In this document: positions 1-5,399 of the stretch, one piece after another | Position numbering within the stretch: the stretch's first letter is position 1 | Layout: each line of letters opens with the position of its first letter | Source: an uncultured Eubacteriales bacterium | Lineage (GTDB): Bacteria > Bacillota > Clostridia > Oscillospirales > Oscillospiraceae | Direction of reading: 5' to 3' | Length of the DNA: 10,375 bases | Assembly (NCBI GenBank): GCA_900556535.1 | Contig: USPI01000036.1 | Location: forward strand, 1 to 10,375 | Translations under genes and position numbers: made by a program | Notes under the pieces: generated by a model | Told to the model about the DNA's origin: nothing | Database searches by the model: none | What the model saw: only the letters and a program-made list of their open reading frames with translations

Positions 1-1
1 A

Positions 2-49
2 TATGCGCACGGAGGGAAGTTGATACGGCAGAATCAGCGCAGACTGTAA
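2..49 (+). CDS. possible C-terminal end of a gene cut by the left edge
   Basis: A reading frame enters from the left edge and stays open for 15 codons, reading YAHGGKLIRQNQRRL, before a TAA at 47-49. The stop lies seven bases ahead of a strong hairpin terminator whose T-run faces this strand, which is the usual end of a plus-strand gene. The family cannot be recognised from so short a tail. The frame could be open by chance, so this rests mostly on the terminator placement. Confidence 0.3.
   Translation, partial: YAHGGKLIRQNQRRL
22..39 (+). repeat. 18-bp direct repeat, copy 1
   Basis: The 18-base word GATACGGCAGAATCAGCG occurs here and again at 139-156 with no mismatch. The flanking bases differ on both sides. 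This copy lies inside the possible gene end at the left edge. The two copies bracket the bidirectional terminator. Confidence 0.85.
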
Positions 50-51
50 AC

Positions 52-95
52 AAAAAGCTATTCTCCCCGAGAGGAAGAATAGCTAATTTTTTGAT
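52..95. terminator. bidirectional intrinsic terminator
   Basis: A perfect 9-bp stem pairs AGCTATTCT (56-64) with AGAATAGCT (76-84) around an 11-base loop. On the plus strand it is followed by AATTTTTT, and on the minus strand by TTTTTGTTT. It can therefore end the minus-strand membrane-protein gene that stops at 151 and also a plus-strand gene arriving from the left. Confidence 0.8.
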
Positions 96-138
96 TTTGC
101 TGTTTAAGCCCGGCTTGCTGATGTCAACAAGCTGAGCG

Positions 139-156
139 GATACGGCAGAATCAGCG
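139..156 (+). repeat. 18-bp direct repeat, copy 2
   Basis: This is an exact second copy of the word at 22-39, 117 bases downstream. It covers the TGA stop of the minus-strand membrane-protein gene and its last codon. Two identical 18-mers within 160 bases are very unlikely by chance, so a local duplication or a recombination target is plausible. Confidence 0.85.
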
Positions 157-828
157 GCTCTTCTTTTTGTCGTTGACGATCAGGATGATGAGCAGCGTCA
201 GCACGACAAGGAACAGAAGCACGATGATGATCGGAATGAGGATGGACGTACCGCCAATCGTCGTTGCCAGCAGAGGCGTGGGCGAAGACGTGGGCGTCGG
301 AACAGCCGTCGGAACCGGGGTCGGAGTGGGTGTCGGAACAGCTGTCGGAGTCGGAGACGGGGTGGGCTCGGGCTTTTTAGCGAAGGTTGCGATGATGCTG
401 TGATCCTCCGTGATGTTCGAGAGCGTGTAGCTTTCGACCGCGCCCTTGTCCGAGCCGTCGATGCTCACGTTAAGGATCTCGTAGCCCTCGTTGGGCGTGA
501 AGTTCACCGTCACGCTGCCCCAATCCTCAACGCTCACGCTGCCGTTGGGGTCGGTCGTGCCGCCGTTTCCGGCAGTCACGAGCACGGTGTGCTTGCCTGT
601 GCCCGTGCGGCCTGTATCCTGCGTGTCGGGGGCCTCGCTCTCGACGGGGGTGTTGTTGTTTGCCTGCACGGAGCCGGGCTTAAAGTCAAAGCAGCCGTCC
701 TTTGCGACGATGATGACCGTCAGCACCGCGAGCAGACACAATACGCCCGTTATTATCCACTTGGTCTTTTCCGTCATCTTATGTCTGCGCTTTGTGTTCT
801 CGGTGTTATTTTCAATGTTGTTGCTCAT
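151..828 (-). CDS. membrane-anchored surface protein with one InlB-B/Flg_new-like repeat
   Basis: This encodes a 225-residue protein of unknown role. A basic N-terminus (TKRRHK, 12-17) leads into a membrane segment at about 24-42. A linker is followed by one extracellular repeat domain at about 80-149, with the pattern VTAGNGGTTDPNG, then VNFTPNEGYEILNVSIDG, then ITEDHSIIATFA. This resembles the divergent InlB B-repeat/Flg_new family of Gram-positive surface proteins. A Pro-Thr stalk (153-186) and a second hydrophobic segment (about 197-218) ending in KKKSR complete it. Both ends are predicted cytoplasmic, with the repeat and stalk outside. There is no LPXTG motif. Binding site GGAGGG sits 7 bases before the ATG. 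The gene starts 19 bases after ricT stops and is likely the last gene of the holB-ricT transcript. The fold is inferred from sequence pattern only. Confidence 0.8.
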   Translation of the reverse strand: MSNNIENNTENTKRRHKMTEKTKWIITGVLCLLAVLTVIIVAKDGCFDFKPGSVQANNNTPVESEAPDTQDTGRTGTGKHTVLVTAGNGGTTDPNGSVSVEDWGSVTVNFTPNEGYEILNVSIDGSDKGAVESYTLSNITEDHSIIATFAKKPEPTPSPTPTAVPTPTPTPVPTAVPTPTSSPTPLLATTIGGTSILIPIIIVLLFLVVLTLLIILIVNDKKKSR

Positions 829-847
829 ATATTACCCTCCGGGTGCA

Positions 848-2140
848 TTACTGGTTTTGCGTCTGACCGCCCTTGTTTTTGGGTCTGCCCCTGTGATAAT
901 AGCGGCGTCCCGACGAGGGCTTTTTCTTTTCACCGTCGGCGGGCTTGGGCGGCTGCGCGCTCTTGGCACTGTCCGTCTTATCCGCCGCGGGCTTTGCGCC
1001 GCTCGGCTTTTTGCCGCCGCGGTGACCGGCGTTTCTCTGTCTGGGTCTTACGTTTTTCTTTTCCTCGGAAGCAGACACGGGCGCTGCGGGCTTTGCGCTC
1101 TCGGGCTTATCCGCCGCGGGCTTTGCACCCTCCGGCTTTTTACCGCCTCTGCGGCTTCTTCTGCTGCGGCTGCTGCGTTTTTTCGGCTGCTCGGGCTTAT
1201 CCGCCGCGGGCTCCGCCTCGACCGCAAACAGCTCCGGCAGCTTCCACTCGTCCTCCGGCTCCTCGGCCTCCTCGGGCTCGGGGATATACTTGAGCACCGA
1301 GGGCAGCGGCTCACCGTCCTTGGGACGGCCGCCGGGCACGGCCGCGACCTCGACGGAGCGATAGGTCTTTATCGTGTCCTCGCCCTCGCCGTCCAGCTTC
1401 ACCTTGACCATCTGGCGCAGGAGGTTCACCTGCGTGACGACGCCGTAGCCGCTCGGGGTTTCGACAAAGGCGCCCTGCTTGGGTACGCTGCGCATGAGAT
1501 CCTCATACGCCTCCTGTTCGTATCTCAGGCAGCACATGAGCCTGCCGCAGCTTCCGGATATTTTGCCGGGGTTGAGCGACATGGACTGCACCTTCGCCAT
1601 CTTTGTCGAAACAGGCTGGAACTCGTCGATGAACTGGCTGCAGCAAAACGGTCTGCCGCAGATGCCGAGCCCGCCGAGCATTTTCGCCTCGTCTCTGACG
1701 CCTATCTGCCTGAGCTCGATGCGGTTGCGGAATATGCCCGCAAGGTCCTTGACGAGCTCGCGAAAATCGACCCTGCCGTCGGAGGTGAAGAAGAACATTG
1801 TCTTGTTGCCCTCGAAGTTGCACTCGACGTCAACGAGCTTCATGTCAAGCCCGTGCTCCTCGATCTTCCTGCGGCAAATGTCGAACGCTTCCTTTTCGCG
1901 CTGCTTGTTTATCTCCGCAACGCGCAGATCGTCGCGCGTGGCAAGCCTCACGACGGGGCGCAGCGGCTGAATGACCGCCGTGTCCTCGACCATGTGATTT
2001 CCGCGGAAGCAGTCGGCTATCTCAAGCCCCTTACTCGTCTCGACGATGACCTGCTGTCCCGCCTTGACGTCCTTTCCGTTGGGGGCGAAGAAATAGCTCT
2101 TGCCCCGATTTTTGAATTTTACACTTATAACCTCAGTCAA
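848..2140 (-). CDS. ricT: RicT (YaaT/PSP1 family) iron-sulfur regulator with long basic tail
   Basis: RicT, with RicA and RicF, forms the Y-complex that in Bacillus subtilis carries [4Fe-4S] clusters and guides RNase Y in mRNA processing. It also affects the sporulation phosphorelay and competence. The PSP1 core spans about residues 1-285. Six cysteines, C161, C166, C167, C198, C203 and C204, lie in the motifs CGRPFCC and CGRLMCC, the expected cluster-ligand region. Residues 286-430 are a low-complexity tail rich in Lys, Arg, Pro and Ala with an imperfect 21-residue duplication (332-352 and 375-395). The usual family length is about 275 residues, so the tail is an addition. I chose the TTG at 2140 because GAGGA lies 7 bases before it and it begins TEVISVKFK as in the family. 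The frame is open 30 codons further upstream, but that would run through holB. The start is two bases after the holB stop. holB-ricT adjacency is conserved in Bacillota. Confidence 0.93.
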   Translation of the reverse strand: MTEVISVKFKNRGKSYFFAPNGKDVKAGQQVIVETSKGLEIADCFRGNHMVEDTAVIQPLRPVVRLATRDDLRVAEINKQREKEAFDICRRKIEEHGLDMKLVDVECNFEGNKTMFFFTSDGRVDFRELVKDLAGIFRNRIELRQIGVRDEAKMLGGLGICGRPFCCSQFIDEFQPVSTKMAKVQSMSLNPGKISGSCGRLMCCLRYEQEAYEDLMRSVPKQGAFVETPSGYGVVTQVNLLRQMVKVKLDGEGEDTIKTYRSVEVAAVPGGRPKDGEPLPSVLKYIPEPEEAEEPEDEWKLPELFAVEAEPAADKPEQPKKRSSRSRRSRRGGKKPEGAKPAADKPESAKPAAPVSASEEKKNVRPRQRNAGHRGGKKPSGAKPAADKTDSAKSAQPPKPADGEKKKPSSGRRYYHRGRPKNKGGQTQNQ

Positions 2141-2142
2141 AA

Positions 2143-2910
2143 TTATTTCCTCGTTTCCGCTGCCGAGCGCACTGCCAGCAGTCCAAGAATGTGTTTTACT
2201 CCGGTATTGACGGTCTGGTAAGCCGCGCACCGGTCTATAAGCTCTATGCTTTCCATTATCCGCCGTGCGTCGCCGCCGGAGGTGAGCGCCTGCACGTTTA
2301 TCCGCTTGAGCGCGAGCAGGAACTCGCCGAGCTGCGCCTGGCTGAGCTTTTCGTGCTCAAAGCACCACGCCGTGAGCCCCGGAGTGTCGCCGCTCTCGGC
2401 AAGCTCGAAAAACTCACGCGCGAGCGAATGTGCCTCCTCGCTGTCGGAGTCCTCCTCGCCGGCGCAGTTTACCTGCACGCAGCGCGAGCGCACCGTTATG
2501 AGAAGGCGCTCCGGATTTGACGCGCACAGGATAAAATGCACGCCCTCGGGCGGCTCCTCAAAGAGCTTGAGCGCCGCGTTCTGCGCCTGCGCATTCATCG
2601 TGTCGGCCTGTCGGATGATATAGACCTTCTGCTCGGCCTCGTTCGGCAGAACGTAGGCGTCCGCGCCCATCTCGCGCACCTGATCGACCGTTATCTCTTT
2701 TTTGAGGTTGCCCTTATCGTCCGTTTTGCGCTCTATGAGCGTAAGGTCGGGGTGGATGCGCGCCTTGACCTTGCGGCAGTCGCGGCAAACGCCGCAGGGG
2801 CGCTCGGAGCCGCTGCTGCACAGCATTGTCTGCGCGAGCTCATAGGCCTTTTCAAGCCCCGCGCTTTCCGAGGCGCAGGAAACGATATATGCGTGCGAGA
2901 GCTTTTCCAT
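2143..2910 (-). CDS. holB: DNA polymerase III delta-prime subunit
   Basis: Delta-prime is part of the clamp loader that places the beta sliding clamp on DNA at the replication fork. The protein is a 255-residue AAA+ family member. It starts SHAYIVS and lacks a Walker A motif at that position, as is normal for delta-prime, which does not hydrolyse ATP. Zinc-type cysteines lie at C31, C39, C42 and C45. Further marks are NAALKLFEEPPEG (111-123) and the SRC motif (142-144), which supplies the trans-acting arginine. Family members are usually about 300-330 residues, so the C-terminal collar domain is short here. GGAGGG sits 5 bases before the ATG. The gene is first in a minus-strand unit with ricT and the membrane protein. 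Confidence 0.92.
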   Translation of the reverse strand: MEKLSHAYIVSCASESAGLEKAYELAQTMLCSSGSERPCGVCRDCRKVKARIHPDLTLIERKTDDKGNLKKEITVDQVREMGADAYVLPNEAEQKVYIIRQADTMNAQAQNAALKLFEEPPEGVHFILCASNPERLLITVRSRCVQVNCAGEEDSDSEEAHSLAREFFELAESGDTPGLTAWCFEHEKLSQAQLGEFLLALKRINVQALTSGGDARRIMESIELIDRCAAYQTVNTGVKHILGLLAVRSAAETRK

Positions 2911-2955
2911 GCCTACCCTCCGTTCGGCGCGAATTTTAAGATACTTAATCAGTTT

Positions 2956-2984
2956 ATTTTACTCTCTTCCGAGGCTTAAGTCAA
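2956..2984 (-). promoter_or_regulatory. sigma-A promoter for holB-ricT
   Basis: On the minus strand a -35 box TTGACT (2979-2984) and a -10 box TAAAAT (2956-2961) are separated by exactly 17 bases. Transcription should begin near 2949, about 40 bases before holB. It is divergent from the thiamine promoter at 3046-3074. Confidence 0.75.
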
Positions 2985-3045
2985 CAAAAACCGCATCGCA
3001 GCGCACGGTCGGGCGCAGGTGTCTGCAAGAGCCGTTGATCGGTAC

Positions 3046-3074
3046 TTGCAATATCGGGCGAAAGGTAGTATAAT
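3046..3074 (+). promoter_or_regulatory. sigma-A promoter of the thiamine operon
   Basis: A -35 box TTGCAA (3046-3051) and a perfect -10 TATAAT (3069-3074) are separated by 17 bases. The predicted start near 3080-3082 lies a few bases ahead of the TPP aptamer, as expected for a riboswitch leader. The stretch 2985-3045 between the two divergent promoters shows no other recognisable site. Confidence 0.85.
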
Positions 3075-3084
3075 CTATGACGCA

Positions 3085-3176
3085 AAAACAGGGGAGCTTG
3101 TTAGGACAGGCTGAGAGGAAGGGAACACCTTCGACCCTTTTACCTGAAGCGGATAATGCCGCCGGAGGAAGTTGTC
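3085..3176 (+). promoter_or_regulatory. TPP riboswitch aptamer (THI element)
   Basis: This RNA binds thiamine pyrophosphate and lowers expression of downstream thiamine genes when the cofactor is plentiful. The conserved blocks occur in order. First is GGGGAG (3091-3096), then a short P3 stem CTTGT/ACAGG (3097-3101 and 3106-3110). Next are CTGAGA (3111-3116), which contacts the pyrimidine ring, and ACCTGA (3142-3147). Last is GCGG-ATAATG-CCGC (3149-3162), the pyrophosphate-binding arm, followed by GGAGGAAG. The closing P1 stem is weak (AAC with GTT). The variable arm GAAGGGAACACCTTC is a clear hairpin. Placement directly ahead of thiW agrees with the call. Confidence 0.95.
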
Positions 3177-3193
3177 AAAGAGCTTTTTTCGCG

Positions 3194-3223
3194 GAGGCGT
3201 TCGTTTCGGGCGTCTCTGTTTTT
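3194..3223 (+). terminator. intrinsic terminator of the TPP riboswitch
   Basis: GAGGCG (3194-3199) pairs with CGTCTC (3211-3216), including one G-U pair, and is followed by TGTTTTT. It sits about 20 bases after the aptamer, so control is likely by transcription termination. GCGG at 3191-3194 repeats the GCGG of the aptamer arm (3149-3152). It could compete for the CCGC strand at 3159-3162 when TPP is absent, which would open the terminator. The competition is inferred. Confidence 0.65.
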
Positions 3224-3246
3224 CTATCTTTGAGAAAGGAGAAGCG

Positions 3247-3385
3247 GACTGAGGGGGAGCGCCCTGAGTCTTGTATGACAGCGATGGGAAGCCGTGTTCC
3301 GGCGTGAGAGGATGCCATTAAGCATCGACCGAACTTCCAGACAGCCGGGACTATCGGGCTGAATTTCAACGTGGAAGCGTCGCTG
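3247..3385 (+). ncRNA. uncharacterised structured leader RNA upstream of thiW
   Basis: The stretch between the TPP terminator and thiW has no convincing gene but is densely structured. A hairpin pairs 3247-3255 with 3262-3270 with one mismatch. Then a four-way junction is closed by CAGCGAT with GTCGCTG (3279-3285 and 3379-3385). It encloses GCCG/CGGC (3291-3294 and 3300-3303), GATGC/GCATC (3311-3315 and 3322-3326) and CTTCCA/TGGAAG (3334-3339 and 3372-3377). The last arm is capped by CAGCC/GGCTG (3342-3346 and 3357-3361). CTTCC can instead pair with GGAAG at 3287-3291, so two exclusive folds exist. I recognise no known riboswitch, T-box or tRNA signature. Pairings were found by eye, not by an energy calculation. 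Confidence 0.45.
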
Positions 3386-3395
3386 CATACAGCCG

Positions 3396-3415
3396 TTTCC
3401 TGTTCTCAAAGGAGA
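3396..3415 (+). promoter_or_regulatory. possible hairpin masking the thiW ribosome binding site
   Basis: TTTCCT (3396-3401) can pair with AGGAGA (3410-3415), which contains the thiW Shine-Dalgarno sequence, across an 8-base loop and with one G-U pair. It lies directly after the structured leader, so it could act as a translational gate. The stem is short and may be chance. Confidence 0.3.
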
Positions 3416-3421
3416 TATAAA

Positions 3422-3940
3422 ATGAACAAAGTCAACACTAAAAAGCTCGCGACGGCAAGCATTCTCTGCGCGGTCGCGGTCGTGGGAAGCTTCTTTTCCT
3501 TCCCCGTTTTCGGCAGCAAGTGCGCACCGGTGCAGCACATGGTGAACATCATCTGCGCGGTGTTGCTGGGACCTGCGTACGGCGTGGGCACGGCATTCGT
3601 CGCCTCGCTCATCCGCAACCTGCTCGGTCTGGGCAGCCTTATGGCGTTCCCGGGAAGTATGTTCGGCGCGCTGCTTTGCGGCATCGTCTATAAAAAGAGC
3701 GGCAGCATCGCAGCCACACTCGTGGGCGAGGTCTTCGGCACCGCCGTCCTCGGCGGTCTTTGCGCCTACCCCGTCGCAATTTACTTCATGGGTCAGTCCG
3801 CTGCTGCCATCGCGTTCTATGCCTACATCATACCCTTCTTCGTTTCCACCGCTGGCGGCGCGGCAATATCGGCAGTGCTGATCTACAGCCTGAAAAAAGC
3901 CGGAACGCTCGGAAAAATGCAGCTTTCGCTCAATAGCTGA
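3422..3940 (+). CDS. thiW: ThiW, predicted thiazole transporter (ECF-type S component)
   Basis: ThiW proteins are small integral membrane proteins found under TPP riboswitches. They are predicted to import the thiazole precursor as a substrate-binding component of an ECF-type transporter. The 172-residue product is strongly hydrophobic, with about five membrane segments: roughly 9-30, 40-60, 75-90, 97-122 and 128-155. Features typical of the family are the segment GSKCAPVQHMVNIICAVLLG (31-50) and the following glycine-rich helices (FPGSMFGALLCG, 76-87). No energising ATPase or T subunit is encoded nearby, so a shared module elsewhere would be needed. I chose the ATG at 3422 because GGAG lies 7 bases before it. 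An in-frame longer start at 3371 would run through the structured leader. First gene of the operon, 12 bases before thiM. Confidence 0.9.
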   Translation: MNKVNTKKLATASILCAVAVVGSFFSFPVFGSKCAPVQHMVNIICAVLLGPAYGVGTAFVASLIRNLLGLGSLMAFPGSMFGALLCGIVYKKSGSIAATLVGEVFGTAVLGGLCAYPVAIYFMGQSAAAIAFYAYIIPFFVSTAGGAAISAVLIYSLKKAGTLGKMQLSLNS

Positions 3941-3952
3941 GGAGAATTAGCC

Positions 3953-4771
3953 ATGCTCGGGAAAATGCTTGAAAACGTAAGGGCGAAAAATCCCCTTATC
4001 CATAACATCACAAACTACGTCACGGTAAACGACTGCGCGAACGCGGTGCTCGCGTGCGGCGCGTCGCCCATCATGGCCGACGACAGGGATGAGGTCGCGG
4101 ACATCACGAGCGTGTGCGCGGGGCTTAATATTAACATCGGCACCCTCAACAGCCGCACGATCGACTCGATGCTCATTGCGGGCAGAAGAGCGAACGAGCT
4201 CGGTCACCCCGTGGTGCTCGACCCCGTCGGAGCGGGAGCATCGGCTCTGCGCACCCGGACGGCACTTTCGCTTTTGCAGCTTCGCCTTGCCGTTATCCGC
4301 GGCAACATATCCGAAATTAAGACCCTCGCCTCGGGCAGCGGCACGACGAAAGGCGTTGACGCGGACGTTGCCGACAAGGTGACGGAGGAAAACCTCGACG
4401 AGGCGGTCGCGTTTGCAAAGGCCTTTGCAAGGCAGACGGGAGCCGTCATTGCCATAACGGGCGCGATCGACGTCGTTGCAGATGCGGAGAGAGCCTACTG
4501 CATCAGAAACGGAAACGCGATGATGGCATCCGTGACCGGTACGGGCTGCCAGCTTTCGGCGATGACCGCGGCGTTCGTGACCGCTAACCCCGATTCACCG
4601 CTTGAGGCTGCTGCCGCGGCGGTGTGCGCGATGGGGCTTGCGGGCGAAATCGCCCATGCGCGGCTCACGCCCATGGACGGCAACTCGTCCTACAGAAACT
4701 ATATCATCGACGCAATATATAATCTTACCCCCGCGCAGCTTGAGGAGGGTGCGAAATATGAAGTGCGATAA
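3953..4771 (+). CDS. thiM: hydroxyethylthiazole kinase
   Basis: ThiM phosphorylates 4-methyl-5-(2-hydroxyethyl)thiazole with ATP, allowing salvaged thiazole to enter thiamine synthesis in the cytosol. The 272-residue length matches the family. Motifs seen are PLIHNITNYV (14-23), which helps bind thiazole, DPVGAGAS (90-97), RGNISEI (116-122), ITGAID (168-173) and VTGTGCQLSA (194-203). The last is the ATP-binding anion hole with the catalytic C199. GGAG lies 8 bases before the ATG. The 3' end overlaps thiE by 14 bases, which suggests coupled translation. Pairing with ThiW gives an import-and-trap route for thiazole. Confidence 0.97.
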   Translation: MLGKMLENVRAKNPLIHNITNYVTVNDCANAVLACGASPIMADDRDEVADITSVCAGLNINIGTLNSRTIDSMLIAGRRANELGHPVVLDPVGAGASALRTRTALSLLQLRLAVIRGNISEIKTLASGSGTTKGVDADVADKVTEENLDEAVAFAKAFARQTGAVIAITGAIDVVADAERAYCIRNGNAMMASVTGTGCQLSAMTAAFVTANPDSPLEAAAAAVCAMGLAGEIAHARLTPMDGNSSYRNYIIDAIYNLTPAQLEEGAKYEVR

Positions 4772-5399
4772 AAGCTATATGCTCCTGTACGCCGTGACGG
4801 ACAGGGCGTGGGTCGGAAAACAGACGCTTTATGAGCAGGTGGAGTCTGCCATTAAGGGCGGCGCGACCTGCGTGCAGCTTCGTGAGAAGGAACTCGGCGA
4901 GGAGAAGTTTCTTGCCGAGGCGATCGAGCTCGCGGCGCTGTGCAAGCGCTATAAGGTGCCGTTTTTCGTAAACGACAATGTTGAGATAGCGATAAAATGC
5001 GGCGCCGACGGAGTGCACGTCGGTCAGGAGGACATGGAAGCCGGCAAGGTGCGCGAAAAGATAGGCGAGAGCATGATGCTCGGCGTGTCGGTGCACAATG
5101 TTGAGCAGGCTCTCGAGGCCGTCAAGAACGGTGCGGACTGCCTCGGCGTGGGCGCGATGTTCTCGACCTCCACCAAAGCGGAGGCGGACGTGCTGCCCAA
5201 GGAGGTGCTGCGTGATATTTGCGGGGCGGTGGATATCCCCGTCGTTGCGATAGGCGGCATATCCAAGGAAAACATCCTCGAGCTCGGCGGCACGGGCGTT
5301 GACGGCGTTGCGCTTGTCAGCGCGATTTTCGGTGCGGAGAACGTCGAGGAGGCCTGCGCTGAGCTGCGCTCTCTTTCCGAGCAAATGGTGCGTTCATGA
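4758..5399 (+). CDS. thiE: thiamine-phosphate synthase
   Basis: ThiE couples HMP-PP with thiazole phosphate to give thiamine monophosphate and pyrophosphate. The 213-residue TIM-barrel protein has YAVTDR (11-16), QLREKE (40-45), which carries the pyrophosphate-binding Arg and Lys, and VNDNVEIA (71-78). It also has GADGVHVGQED (82-92), GAMFSTSTK (132-140) and AIGGISKENI (164-173). I chose the ATG at 4758 because AGGAGG lies 9 bases before it and the protein then begins just ahead of the conserved YAVTD. The frame is open for 52 more codons upstream, but that stretch lies inside thiM and is not family-like. The stop overlaps the next start as ATGA. Confidence 0.97.
   Translation: MKCDKSYMLLYAVTDRAWVGKQTLYEQVESAIKGGATCVQLREKELGEEKFLAEAIELAALCKRYKVPFFVNDNVEIAIKCGADGVHVGQEDMEAGKVREKIGESMMLGVSVHNVEQALEAVKNGADCLGVGAMFSTSTKAEADVLPKEVLRDICGAVDIPVVAIGGISKENILELGGTGVDGVALVSAIFGAENVEEACAELRSLSEQMVRS

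Noticed and set aside
151..369. GTCGGAGTC-rich stretch that looked like a DNA tandem repeat or CRISPR-like array
   Set aside because: It is the coding sequence of the Pro-Thr stalk. The period is codon-scale and irregular, with no spacers.
491..2221. A 576-codon open frame on the plus strand opposite ricT and the membrane-protein gene
   Set aside because: It lies antisense to RicT, whose conserved cysteine motifs are certain. Its openness follows from the GC-rich, low-complexity codons of the RicT tail. No domain or ribosome binding site supports it.
3077..3307. A 76-codon open frame starting at the thiamine leader
   Set aside because: It runs through the TPP aptamer and terminator, has no ribosome binding site and encodes no recognisable protein.
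3279..3385. A tRNA-like cloverleaf in the thiW leader
   Set aside because: The 7-bp closing stem and arms recall a tRNA, but the anticodon-position loop has six bases, the T-arm consensus TTCGA is missing and the length of 107 bases does not fit.
3240..3421. A second TPP, cobalamin, SAM or T-box element in the thiW leader
   Set aside because: None of the defining blocks is present: no full CTGAGA with ATAATG pair, no B12 box, no SAM-I core and no AGGGTGG with ACCGCG. GTGAGAGGATGCC only loosely recalls THI blocks.
4725..5384. Minus-strand open frame of 219 codons opposite thiE
   Set aside because: It is antisense to a clear ThiE with all motifs and carries no motifs of its own.
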